A program made the translations under genes and the position numbers. Below are positions 9,581 to 18,840 of a stretch of 64,000 bases of DNA, one piece after another. Source of the DNA: Plectonema cf. radiosum LEGE 06105 (GTDB taxonomy: Bacteria; Cyanobacteriota; Cyanobacteriia; Cyanobacteriales; Nostocaceae); NCBI RefSeq assembly GCF_015207665.1, contig NZ_JADEWL010000017.1, positions 1 through 64,000 on the forward strand, in the 5' to 3' direction. A model generated the notes under the pieces. The model made no database searches, was not told where the DNA came from, and saw only the letters and a program-made list of their open reading frames with translations. Positions within the stretch are counted from its first letter, which is position 1. Every line of letters begins with the position of its first letter.

Positions 9581-10537
9581 TTAAAAATTAAGTTTGTATT
9601 CCATTCCAGGAATTTGAAATTTAGAAGCAATTTTTCTAAAGTTTCTTCTTGAAGCAGCATTGAGAGTAATATAGTACTGATTATTTTTATTTTTAATAAT
9701 ACTACCTTGAAGATTAAAACGATTTTTGAGCAAAGCAGCTAAAAATTTTACTTCATCTTTAGAAAAACCCAAAGTATATAATGTGATTCTTTGAGTAGAA
9801 CATCCATCATCACAAAACCAAGTTATCAAAGCAAATTCAGTTAAATATACTGATATTAAGTTTTTAGGAATAATCTTTTTACAGTCGTACCACTGCGAAT
9901 GAAGCTTAGTCAAAATAGGATGAACTGTAGTTTTTAGCGACCAGCCTTGATATCGTTTACCTGTTTTTGGATGAGGTAAAGATAAGTATTCATTAAAAGA
10001 ACAGGAAAAATATTGGCTCAGAAATTTATGCTTCCATTCTAAGTATTTTTGATTACCAGCACCTTCAGTGTAGCGTGCATTAAGTTTTTTCGAGTTTTTT
10101 TCAAGAGAGCCATCTCCAAGTAAAGACCCTGTTAAAAACTCATATAATTCTTTATCTGGCTCTTTTCCTACATAGTTTAAATAATGCGACTGCGTTAATG
10201 CTCCTTGCGCTCTTGTCTGCTTCATTCGAGAATTTAGAGTAGGCAAATCAGGATAGAGTTTTTTGTATTCTTTGACAGTCAAGCCGTGAGTTTTTAAATG
10301 ATTGTAATGAATCATCTCAAATTGCTGATTGCATACAGCACAAGTCACCATGTCAACGCCCTGTAACTGTAGTTGTTTAATTCGATTTCTTTGACGATAT
10401 CGATCAATTTGGGTATAACACTGTTTGTAATAAATAGCCTGACATTTTGCATCACCGCAAGTACGACTACAGGCTGGATGAGCTAAACCGGGTTCCACCT
10501 TTTTACCACAAACTATGCAATGGAATGGTTGCCGCAT
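9581..10537 (-). CDS. Free-standing LAGLIDADG homing endonuclease with N-terminal zinc motifs
   Basis: Two LAGLIDADG-like motifs are visible: LTGSLLGDGS at about residue 135 and LITWFCDDGC at about 240, as in the LAGLIDADG_2 family; each supplies a catalytic acid. The N-terminus carries two cysteine clusters (CIVCGKK; CAVCNQQF) and a MucR/Ros-like segment (HLKTHGLTVKEYKKLYPD), probably for DNA recognition. At 318 aa it is a complete single-chain enzyme. It is convergent with the first ATPase gene and divergent from the HTH-HNH gene, sitting as an insertion in the defence locus. Such enzymes cut intron-less or intein-less alleles; here neither intron nor intein is visible, so it is likely a selfish intergenic gene. 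Confidence 0.85.
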   Translation of the reverse strand: MRQPFHCIVCGKKVEPGLAHPACSRTCGDAKCQAIYYKQCYTQIDRYRQRNRIKQLQLQGVDMVTCAVCNQQFEMIHYNHLKTHGLTVKEYKKLYPDLPTLNSRMKQTRAQGALTQSHYLNYVGKEPDKELYEFLTGSLLGDGSLEKNSKKLNARYTEGAGNQKYLEWKHKFLSQYFSCSFNEYLSLPHPKTGKRYQGWSLKTTVHPILTKLHSQWYDCKKIIPKNLISVYLTEFALITWFCDDGCSTQRITLYTLGFSKDEVKFLAALLKNRFNLQGSIIKNKNNQYYITLNAASRRNFRKIASKFQIPGMEYKLNF

Positions 10538-10570
10538 TATTTTGTTATTTACTTCCTATCAAAAATATTT

Positions 10571-10592
10571 TTGTTATCATATATGATAACAA
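10571..10592. promoter_or_regulatory. Perfect 22-bp palindrome between divergent genes (probable operator)
   Basis: TTGTTATCATA followed by its exact reverse complement, starting 33 bp upstream of the LAGLIDADG start and 74 bp upstream of the HTH-HNH start. A 22-bp perfect dyad in a short divergent intergenic region is the classic site of an HTH dimer. The neighbouring XRE-type protein is the obvious candidate binder, probably repressing itself and the nuclease. Confidence 0.7.
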
Positions 10593-10665
10593 TGTCATTA
10601 AGGAAGGTTAACATATAAATTAATAAAGATGTTAAAATGCTACCTGCTCTGTGATAATTGAAACT

Positions 10666-12048
10666 ATGGGAAAAGCAGGTCAAGCATTGAGACAAGTATT
10701 AGAGTTTCACAACATCAGCCAAAGTTTACTGGCTAAGGAATTGGGTGTTGAGCGTCCGATTGTTTTTCGTTGGTTTCACGAACACACAGATCCCACAGCT
10801 GAAACAGTGGTGGAGATTGTTCAAACCTTACAGCACATCAATACATCTGCTGCTACAGATTTTGTGCAAGCATATTTAGGTAATTTAACAAATACTTCCC
10901 AAGGAACTTTAATTCAAAAGCTACCGCAGTCAGAACGGGTTAATGTTTCGGTATTATCTCAAATTTTTAATAACACTACTAATTCTTATAAATATTTGTT
11001 TTTTTTGTCACTGTTAGACATTCTTAAAAGAAGAAAATTTGATACTTTATCGCCTATTAGTTTTGAAGAAATTATTGTAGAGATGCTGGCAAATGCTTGG
11101 TATCCTCATAATTACTTTAAACTGTCTTTTGGAACACTAGATAAAATTGCATATAAATTAGATTCTCTTGACTTAGAGATAACTGAGCCAATCTTAAAAT
11201 TTCGTGATTCCGATAAAAAACTCTTACGAAAAACAATTAAAGCTCAAAATATTAATGATATTGTGACTTTTCTCAGTAAATATGTTCCTTTTCGTCTCAT
11301 TCGTTCATTTTTCAGCCAAGAAACTAAAGGATTATTAGATGCTAAAGTTAACCAGAGTATTATAAATCTCGCCCATGATAAATTTGAAGCAACAAAGCCT
11401 ATTTATTGTTTTGATTCTCAGAAATTAAACGATTGTACAGCAATTATTTTACATCAAGATTGGGTAGAATATATTGCGGAAAACTATTCAATTGTTAGAG
11501 GATGGGTATCTTGGGAATGGCTTTATTATATGCAAAAATGTAATCCAAGTGTCCCTGCTGTTGCGAATAAACTATTTCCCCCACAAGAAAGAGAATCACT
11601 AACCAATCAAACAAAATTCTGGAAGCTTGTTTTAGAACATACTGAGGTTAACTGTATTTACTCTAACTTAGTTTTAACTACAGATAATTTATCTCTTGAT
11701 CATTATTTGCCTTGGTCTTTTGTTGCTCACGACCAACTTTGGAATTTAATTCCGACAATTCCGTCAGTTAATTCTAGCAAATCGAATAATATTCCATCAG
11801 TAGATAAGTATTTTATTAAATTTGTTGAGCTTCAGCATATTGGTTTGACTATTTCTTCTGAGCATCTTTCTGAAAGACAATGGAATAAATATATTGAATC
11901 ATATTTAACTGATTTAAAAATATCAGATAAAAATAACTTGCTCGATTTTAAAATTCTTAATTCTGCCTACAGAAATACAGTTCTTCCTCTATTATCTTTA
12001 GCTGCTACACAGGGGTTTATGACAGGCTGGTTATATCAGACTGCATGA
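10666..12048 (+). CDS. XRE-type HTH protein with C-terminal HNH endonuclease domain
   Basis: The N-terminus (residues ~4-60: KAGQALRQVLEFHNISQSLL, then AKELGVERPIVFRWF) is an XRE-type helix-turn-helix. The C-terminal part has an HNH core: a Cys at CIYSN, then LSLDHYLPWSFVAHDQLWNL, then PSVNSSKSN, the layout of HNH_2/HNH_5-type nucleases. I prefer the ATG at 10666 over the GTG at 10651. The protein is 460 aa, with a helical middle that I do not recognise. It lies downstream of a perfect operator-like palindrome and 33 bp upstream of the second DUF4007 gene, so it may be both the regulator of the following operon and an effector nuclease, or just an insertion. Confidence 0.75.
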   Translation: MGKAGQALRQVLEFHNISQSLLAKELGVERPIVFRWFHEHTDPTAETVVEIVQTLQHINTSAATDFVQAYLGNLTNTSQGTLIQKLPQSERVNVSVLSQIFNNTTNSYKYLFFLSLLDILKRRKFDTLSPISFEEIIVEMLANAWYPHNYFKLSFGTLDKIAYKLDSLDLEITEPILKFRDSDKKLLRKTIKAQNINDIVTFLSKYVPFRLIRSFFSQETKGLLDAKVNQSIINLAHDKFEATKPIYCFDSQKLNDCTAIILHQDWVEYIAENYSIVRGWVSWEWLYYMQKCNPSVPAVANKLFPPQERESLTNQTKFWKLVLEHTEVNCIYSNLVLTTDNLSLDHYLPWSFVAHDQLWNLIPTIPSVNSSKSNNIPSVDKYFIKFVELQHIGLTISSEHLSERQWNKYIESYLTDLKISDKNNLLDFKILNSAYRNTVLPLLSLAATQGFMTGWLYQTA

Positions 12049-12081
12049 TTAACTAATTAATTATTAAGGAGAGATCAGTTT

Positions 12082-12912
12082 ATGGCTAATTTACAATTAC
12101 ATTTTAATGGCAATTTTCCTCTAAAAAAAGAAGAAATTAGAAGAATTCTTCAAGCTGCTACTGAAGAAAAGGGCTTAAAAGATACTGTAGAGAATTTAAT
12201 AGTAAGAACAAGTTTAGGCAATGCAAAAATAGGACGGATAAAAAGTTGGGCAATCCGTGCAGGTTTAGTACAGAACAATCGTCTAAGTCCAGAAGGGGAA
12301 ATCATCTGGAGATTAGACACTGATTTGGAGTCTAATATTACAGATTGGCTGATACACTTTTATCTTAGTTTTGGAGATAAAGGGATACAAAAATTACCGG
12401 AAAGTCCTGCTGATTGCGGCGTTTGGTCTTACTTTGTTTACGTATTTTTGCCACGGTATAAACAATTTACTGCCGAAGAATTTATACATCACACTGAATT
12501 AGTATTTGAAGAAGAAAGTAAAATTATTGCTAGTAGAATCAAATTTATTTTGCGAGCATACACGGAATCTCATGCTCTTGCATCTTGTAAATTTCTCACT
12601 GTAGAAGAAGATAAATACATTGCTGGATATCCTAGCTTGCCCAATGCTTACCTGGTGGGATATTTCCTTGCAAAGTTGTGGGAACGCGACTTTAAAGACG
12701 AAGGGTCAGTTCTTACCGAATCTATCTTAAACGAAACAATGGGACTTGCTCCCGTGTTGGGAGTGAAAGCAGAAGCGCTACAGGAACAATTAAATGCTTT
12801 AGAAGCATACGGGATTATAGAACAGCGGCGGACAGTACCTCCGTTTCAAGTTATCCCCCGTTGGGACAATCCGCTTGCACTGTTGGAGAAAGCATATGAC
12901 AACGAAGCCTGA
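12082..12912 (+). CDS. DUF4007 family protein (copy 2)
   Basis: This 276-aa protein begins with HFNGNFPLKKEEI and carries SLGNAKIGRIKSWAIRAGLV, typical of the DUF4007 group linked to phosphorothioation and BREX-like operons. A strong ribosome-binding site (AAGGAGA) lies 9 bp before the ATG. Its 3' end overlaps the next gene by 17 bp. It diverges strongly from copy 1 at 4.8 kb, so the two belong to different sub-branches and not to a recent tandem duplication. It is the first gene of the compact operon running to the cysteine desulfurase. The role is inferred from context only. Confidence 0.75.
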   Translation: MANLQLHFNGNFPLKKEEIRRILQAATEEKGLKDTVENLIVRTSLGNAKIGRIKSWAIRAGLVQNNRLSPEGEIIWRLDTDLESNITDWLIHFYLSFGDKGIQKLPESPADCGVWSYFVYVFLPRYKQFTAEEFIHHTELVFEEESKIIASRIKFILRAYTESHALASCKFLTVEEDKYIAGYPSLPNAYLVGYFLAKLWERDFKDEGSVLTESILNETMGLAPVLGVKAEALQEQLNALEAYGIIEQRRTVPPFQVIPRWDNPLALLEKAYDNEA

Positions 12913-13357
12913 GCAAACTTTTCCTGACGCTAATATTCAGCTTCGAGATGCTAGACCTGATGATAAGATTCATCTGCTACTTTGGGACAACCCTGATGAA
13001 AATGAACTTGTACGTACTGCTGTATACAATAATGCCAAAAGAACCAATTACCGAGAAAATTTGTTACAACGGATTAATCAGGGCGAATACTTTCTCGCTC
13101 TTCACCATGACTTAGATCGGGAACTACAAGCCATTAAGTCAATGTGTTTTGGCGTGAACGAAAAGGTTATTTTACTGGAAAATTTGGACTGTTTAATTAC
13201 TTACTTACAAGTTCATTCTGGTAGTAAAATCACTTTATTCTGGAACAATCTAGAAAAAGCTCGCAAGCTAGAAAAACTTTTGTGGATAGTGCTTCCACAT
13301 CAGCTAGCACCAAAAAACTGGTCTGAAGAGCGAATTAAGCGTATTTCGTCAGGATAA
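12896..13357 (+). CDS. Unknown small protein of the defence operon, 153 aa
   Basis: No domain is recognised. The start is taken at the ATG giving MTTKPEQTF, which overlaps the DUF4007 stop by 17 bp; a start seven codons earlier is possible but lies deeper in the DUF4007 gene. The protein is charged with a short hydrophobic core (VILLENLDCLITYL) and ends in ISSG. Its position between DUF4007 and the 1809-aa ATPase suggests a small accessory subunit of that ATPase; this is inference from gene order. Confidence 0.65.
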   Translation: MTTKPEQTFPDANIQLRDARPDDKIHLLLWDNPDENELVRTAVYNNAKRTNYRENLLQRINQGEYFLALHHDLDRELQAIKSMCFGVNEKVILLENLDCLITYLQVHSGSKITLFWNNLEKARKLEKLLWIVLPHQLAPKNWSEERIKRISSG

Positions 13358-13409
13358 TTTACATCTCATAAAATTCTGAATTTTAAATCGCTTATTTAAT
13401 TAAAACATT

Positions 13410-16400
13410 ATGCTCCTCAGCCAACTTGTCGAAATCAATGAAAAGGGAAGTATCGCCAGTTCCGTTAACTTTGGCATGATGGATAATTCCGAGATGAATT
13501 TGGCTTTATGTGAAGAATTCATCTTTAATTACGATTCAAGAAAGCCTGAGTTATCAACTGTTGGCATTTTGGATGCATTGCGACGTAGCTACCATAGTTC
13601 TTCGGAGCCAAATATCCACTTAATGATACAGGATTATGGTAAAGGTAAGTCTCATTTTGCAGTGGCGATCGCTAATTTTTTCAAAAAGTCTTTCGACAGT
13701 ACTGAAGTGCAAGGAATTTTGCATCAAGTGGAAGTGGCGAGTGCTAATAAAAATAAAGGAGTCGCAGAGGGATTAAAGCTTTTTAAACAAAGCCAACGCC
13801 ACAAACATTTGGTAATTTGTTTGAGTGGAGATAGAGGCGGCGATATTAAAAAACAGTTTCTTCAGGTACTTGTTAAAGGTTTGGAAGCAGAAGGTATTAC
13901 AGATTCTTTAGCACAAAATACGTGCAGTGAACCACTGCGATATTTAGAAGGCTTAGATGAAGAAAATATAGTCAAAGCAGAGGAATATCTTAAAAGCATT
14001 AATTACCCAGATGGCGACCTTAATAGTATTATTCGTCTACTTAAAGAAAATAACCCTGGTGCTATCTCCACTGTTAAGAATCTTGCTTATTACATTACGG
14101 GATTCACTCCCGATTTTTCCGCTAATGTGGATATTGAAGCTATTCTCCAAGATGTTATAAAAAGATATTGTATGGGAGAAAATGCAATATTTTCAGGGAT
14201 TTTAATTTTATTTGATGAATTAAACTATTATTTGCAAGATTGGGCATCTGACCAAGTTGGTGCAGGTGGAACTGCACTACAAAATATCACTAATATCTGC
14301 GAGAATAACAAAGGTAAAATAGCTCTTTTAAGTTTTACACAATTCCATCCTTCTAGGGCGATTGGAATTTCTGCTAATGCAATGCAAAGCTATGAGAAAA
14401 TAGCAACTCGTCTTGCACCTAAAGACAAAACTTATGATAATCCAGCTTCTAGTTTAGAGTTGGTATTATATCACTTATTGATTCAAAAAGAAAGTAATTC
14501 TAATTGGAAAGAATTTCGCGAACGTTGGCACAATACTTTACTTGGAGAATCTAGAATTGCTTTTGAAAAACGAATTAAAATTTATAGAGAAAAAGGTTGG
14601 AGTTTAGAAGAATTTAATCGCCATCTTACCCAAGGTTGTTTTCCCCTTCATCCACTAACAGCCTATCTTCTGTGTAATCTTGATTTTACCCAAGATAGAA
14701 CTGCAATTCAGTTTATCAAAGGTTATGTTAAAGATTTTATTCAAGATGAACTTGTAGAAAAAGGAGGAAAGCTCAACTTTATTTATCCAATTACATTAGT
14801 TGATACATTTATAGAAAATTTTTCTAAAGAATCTGTTTATACTTTTTATAAAAAAGCTTTAACTTTAGTTGCTGGTTCTGAAGATACCGAAGAATTAACT
14901 GTTCTCAAAGCCTTATTTTTATTTTACGCTTGTGGCGAAAAGCTAACTAAACCAGATCGAGAAGAACATCAGGAAATTTTAGCGAGTTTAACTGGTTTAC
15001 CTAAACTTAAATTAAAGTCAGCGTTAGATAGTTTAGTAGGTAGGGGAGACATCATTTACTATCAAGAAGCAACTAAACTTTATCGCTTCTGGGAAGGTGT
15101 TAGTCCCAAGGGAATTGAAGAAGACATTGAAGATAAAATTAAGGACAAAGAAACTTCAGTAAATGACGTTGTATTTTATTCTCAGCGGACAATTAAGACT
15201 TATTTAGACGAAACAATTATTGCTACACAGTTTGTGAAAGATAATAAATTGGTCGGTGTAGATTGGCAATTTGAGTGCAAAATATACAGCATTAACGCAT
15301 TAATTAGAGCATTAAACAGCGACCAAACTCTAAGAACAACAAATGAAAAGGGAATCTTTGCATACGTGTTAGCAGAAACTCAGGAAGAGTTACAAGAGTT
15401 TCGCCGCACGATAGATGATGATTTATCTAAATCGCCGATTAAAAATCGCATTGCTGTTGCTATTCCTTCAGAAGAAACTGGAAAATTAGACCGCGTACTT
15501 CTCAGAATAAAAACTCTGAAAGAACAGGAATCTTCCCAAAAACGGCTATTTGGCGTAGCTTATGAAAAACTTCTCGAAAATTGGGAAGAACAGGTAAGAA
15601 CACAGCTTGGAAGGATATTCAAATCTTGTACTTATCACTGTTCTGGTATTGATAAAATTCCGTTAAGCGAACAAAAGAAACCTCAACGGGTAATCAGTTT
15701 ACTTTTGCAAGAATTATATACTTTTGTTCCTCCTGTCGCTGAAATAGACAAGATGCGGTCTAATCACAACACGGGTTCAAAAATTGTTGGTTTTGTTTCT
15801 AAGCAACTTTTTGCGGATAGTTTAACTCCTCAAACACTTCCCGATCAAGCTTATACAACAGTCATTGATACTATTTTTGTTAGCAGTTGGGGCTTACTTA
15901 AAAAAACTTCTCAGAAATACATAGTCCAAGAACCAACTAATGAAAAAGTTCGCGCCGCTTGGGATGAAATTTCTCAAATGGCTGATTTAGGAACATTATC
16001 AGAAAAGACTGTTAACTTAGACAAAATTTGGAAAGTTTTATCTACTCCACCTTACGGGTATAGCGAATATAATTTTACAATTTTGCTAGCAGCTTGGTTA
16101 GCTTACCATCGTAACGAAGTTTCTTTAGAGGGCAAAGAGAAGCTTTCTGCTAGAAAGGGAGAATTAGTTTCAAGAAAAGCTCAGTCTCTTCAAAGTTGGG
16201 CAAGTCCTGATACTGATATTCTGCAAAAACCAGCAACATTTGTTAGTGATTGGATTGTTAAGAGTAAATCTAAACTGATTCGTCGCCAAAAACTGGAAAT
16301 GCCTACTCTTGCTGCATCACAAGTAGATTACGACCAAGCACAGCAGTATCTGAAAGCGGTTAGAGTATTTCTAGATTCCAACGAAGCAGATTCGGGTGAA

Positions 16401-18839
16401 GTTGCTGAAGTAACAAAAAATAAAGAACAGGTAATTACTGCGGTTGAACAAGTTGAAAATTGGTTGCAGCCAGTTGTGGAAGCAGAAGCAATCACAGGGG
16501 AAGTAGCTTTAGAAGCTTTGGTACAACTTTACCCCAGATTAATGCAACGTCTCCCAGCCATCAGTCTTATATCTAATGTCATCTCGGTTCAGCCAACACA
16601 ACAACAACGCGATCGCCAAACTCAAGCTTTACAAAATATCAGTAATAAAATCGCTACATTTGTGGAAGCAGCGGGTAAACGTTCTGAGTTACTGTTAACG
16701 CAGGAAGATTGTGATGCTTACAAAGTTGAAATCCAGGGAGTTATCGGTCAGATAAATCCTATTACAAGTTTATCTCCCCATTTAACTGACTTAATTAAGA
16801 TTTTAGAGAATGCTATTCGAGCCGCAGAACTGAAACTAACAGAAATTAGGGAGCAGAATAAAGTTAACGAATGTTTTTCTCGAATTCAAACTATCAATAA
16901 AAGCTTAAATAATTACTCAACTCAGCAGGATTATGTTAGTACTCGTGCTGAAATTGAAACTCTTGCTCGCAACATTGCTGATGGTACTCCTGAAGCGATT
17001 GAAATTCAGCAAATTCTACAAAATATAGACCAGTACTACAATGAGTTATCTCAAAAAATAGGAATTTGGGAAGAACGTTCTGCTGGAGTAACTTCTCACG
17101 AACAAATTGTTGATTTGTTTGAAGAAATTAACAAGCAGGAGCGTCGCTTTACAGAAGAAGTTAGTAAACAGAAAATAAGTGCATTACAAGAACTACTCAA
17201 ACAAGAACTACTTAAAATACAAAATAAAGATGATGCGGAGAAATTAGTTCGCTCGGAATTGTCAACCGCTCAACAAAAATTACAGCGAATCCGTGACTTG
17301 CCTTTAAACAAGTTAGCTGATGCTTTTCAAGTTTACCAGGAATTAATTAATACTAGCTTACCAACTACAGAACACGCGGTTTCTTTAGAAGGATATCAGA
17401 AAAAACTGAATGAATTCAAGGCGCAGGGACGCACAGTTATTAGTGACAAGTTTGCTTTAATACATAACAAAAAACTATCACGATTAGAAGATTGTGAGCC
17501 ATTGCAAGAGCAATTACAAACAAGTCAAAAAATCCTAGCTGATGTCGAAGATTTTGCTGATATCAAAACTAATATCGAGCGGGCGCTGGAAAATTTAGAA
17601 GCGCAGCGTCAAGAGTTGCAACAACAATCAGAGCAACGACAAAAGCAGGCTGAAGACAAGCAAATAATGCAAGATGTCTGCAAATACAAGTCTGTTAATA
17701 AGTTCAACACTATTTATCTTTGTGAAGAAGCGATTAGTGAGATTGAAATTTTAAAAAATCGCTTAAATGAACCAGAAAAATATACTGCTGAAATTGAGCA
17801 GATAAGTAAGTTGATACAAGAAAAAATAACTGCTTATCAACAGAGTTTATCGGATATTATGAATTGCCTAAAGTCAGTAGATAATCTTGCAGATTTATCT
17901 GGTATCAGTACCAAATATGCCAAACTAGAGCTTGTATTCAAAGATTCTGCCGATTACTCGAAATATCAACAATTACAGCCTACAATTCAGTTTTTAGAGA
18001 ATGATTTAGAACAAATCCAAAATCTGGAAACACGTTATCAACAATGTAATGATATTAGCAGTTGTAACAATGTTTTAGAAACAATTAATAACCAACAATC
18101 AACTATACATGAGGTAGAACGTTTTCGAGAGAGAATTTCTAAGTTAGAAGATAATTTACGAGAAAGAATTCAAACATATACTTCAGAACTGCAAGAAATT
18201 GAATATAACCTAGAGCATATAACAACGGTTAGAGATGCTCAAAAACTTCAGGAAAAGTTACTGAAAAAGTCATCGCGCTACTTAAATTCGGAAGCGGAAG
18301 AACAGTATGAAGCAATTAAGTCAGAACTGATATTATTAATTGAGTTACTGCAAATAGTAGAGACAGGAAAGTTAAATACTTTGCAGTCTTGTCAAGCTCA
18401 GTTCAATAAACTACAAAACGTTATTAACGTTGTTGGAGATTTGACACCAAATTTGCAACAACGCATTGAGTCTTGGTATGCAGAAATTGAGCAAGAAAAA
18501 GCTAGAATTCTTGAGCAAGAAAAAGCTGAAGCTCAGGAATGGCTAAAAGATTTAGAGAATCAAGCCGCGAGTATATATCAATTGTTTGATGACACCGAAA
18601 AACTTGAAGCAGCAAACAATCTTCTGAAGGAAATACAAATAGAAAAATCACAGTATATTAGTTTACTCAATCCCCAAGAAGCTCAATCTTTAGAATATAT
18701 AAAGCATCGGTGTATGGAAGAACAGCAGAAACACAAAGCTAATCAAATTTTAGTGCTATTTCGGCAGCTTCCGCGTTTGCAACGGCAAGATTTATACGAA
18801 AGATTAGCGCAGTATCTCTCAGAAGAAACGGAGGATTGA
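13410..18839 (+). CDS. Giant P-loop ATPase with long coiled-coil tail, BrxC/PglY-like (copy 2, 1809 aa)
   Basis: Walker A is DYGKGKSHF at residues 75-83 and Walker B is ILILFDELNYYL near residue 270, the arrangement seen in BrxC/PglY-type ATPases. From roughly residue 1000 to the end it is almost wholly charged, Glu/Gln/Lys-rich helix (for example EQEKARILEQEKAEAQEW), typical of long coiled coils. At 1809 aa it is about half as long again as usual BrxC proteins (about 1200 aa); the extra length is the coiled coil. No clear Shine-Dalgarno precedes the ATG. It is followed by the pglZ-like gene after one base, so ATPase and PglZ are surely co-expressed. An SMC-like clamp or bridging role is possible but speculative. 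Confidence 0.8.
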   Translation: MLLSQLVEINEKGSIASSVNFGMMDNSEMNLALCEEFIFNYDSRKPELSTVGILDALRRSYHSSSEPNIHLMIQDYGKGKSHFAVAIANFFKKSFDSTEVQGILHQVEVASANKNKGVAEGLKLFKQSQRHKHLVICLSGDRGGDIKKQFLQVLVKGLEAEGITDSLAQNTCSEPLRYLEGLDEENIVKAEEYLKSINYPDGDLNSIIRLLKENNPGAISTVKNLAYYITGFTPDFSANVDIEAILQDVIKRYCMGENAIFSGILILFDELNYYLQDWASDQVGAGGTALQNITNICENNKGKIALLSFTQFHPSRAIGISANAMQSYEKIATRLAPKDKTYDNPASSLELVLYHLLIQKESNSNWKEFRERWHNTLLGESRIAFEKRIKIYREKGWSLEEFNRHLTQGCFPLHPLTAYLLCNLDFTQDRTAIQFIKGYVKDFIQDELVEKGGKLNFIYPITLVDTFIENFSKESVYTFYKKALTLVAGSEDTEELTVLKALFLFYACGEKLTKPDREEHQEILASLTGLPKLKLKSALDSLVGRGDIIYYQEATKLYRFWEGVSPKGIEEDIEDKIKDKETSVNDVVFYSQRTIKTYLDETIIATQFVKDNKLVGVDWQFECKIYSINALIRALNSDQTLRTTNEKGIFAYVLAETQEELQEFRRTIDDDLSKSPIKNRIAVAIPSEETGKLDRVLLRIKTLKEQESSQKRLFGVAYEKLLENWEEQVRTQLGRIFKSCTYHCSGIDKIPLSEQKKPQRVISLLLQELYTFVPPVAEIDKMRSNHNTGSKIVGFVSKQLFADSLTPQTLPDQAYTTVIDTIFVSSWGLLKKTSQKYIVQEPTNEKVRAAWDEISQMADLGTLSEKTVNLDKIWKVLSTPPYGYSEYNFTILLAAWLAYHRNEVSLEGKEKLSARKGELVSRKAQSLQSWASPDTDILQKPATFVSDWIVKSKSKLIRRQKLEMPTLAASQVDYDQAQQYLKAVRVFLDSNEADSGEVAEVTKNKEQVITAVEQVENWLQPVVEAEAITGEVALEALVQLYPRLMQRLPAISLISNVISVQPTQQQRDRQTQALQNISNKIATFVEAAGKRSELLLTQEDCDAYKVEIQGVIGQINPITSLSPHLTDLIKILENAIRAAELKLTEIREQNKVNECFSRIQTINKSLNNYSTQQDYVSTRAEIETLARNIADGTPEAIEIQQILQNIDQYYNELSQKIGIWEERSAGVTSHEQIVDLFEEINKQERRFTEEVSKQKISALQELLKQELLKIQNKDDAEKLVRSELSTAQQKLQRIRDLPLNKLADAFQVYQELINTSLPTTEHAVSLEGYQKKLNEFKAQGRTVISDKFALIHNKKLSRLEDCEPLQEQLQTSQKILADVEDFADIKTNIERALENLEAQRQELQQQSEQRQKQAEDKQIMQDVCKYKSVNKFNTIYLCEEAISEIEILKNRLNEPEKYTAEIEQISKLIQEKITAYQQSLSDIMNCLKSVDNLADLSGISTKYAKLELVFKDSADYSKYQQLQPTIQFLENDLEQIQNLETRYQQCNDISSCNNVLETINNQQSTIHEVERFRERISKLEDNLRERIQTYTSELQEIEYNLEHITTVRDAQKLQEKLLKKSSRYLNSEAEEQYEAIKSELILLIELLQIVETGKLNTLQSCQAQFNKLQNVINVVGDLTPNLQQRIESWYAEIEQEKARILEQEKAEAQEWLKDLENQAASIYQLFDDTEKLEAANNLLKEIQIEKSQYISLLNPQEAQSLEYIKHRCMEEQQKHKANQILVLFRQLPRLQRQDLYERLAQYLSEETED

Positions 18840-18840
18840 A

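Noticed and set aside
9206-9660. Minus-strand frames across the 22-bp repeats
   Set aside because: They only translate the repeat (FLVWYTIIPCLAY-like peptides) and lack a start with support.
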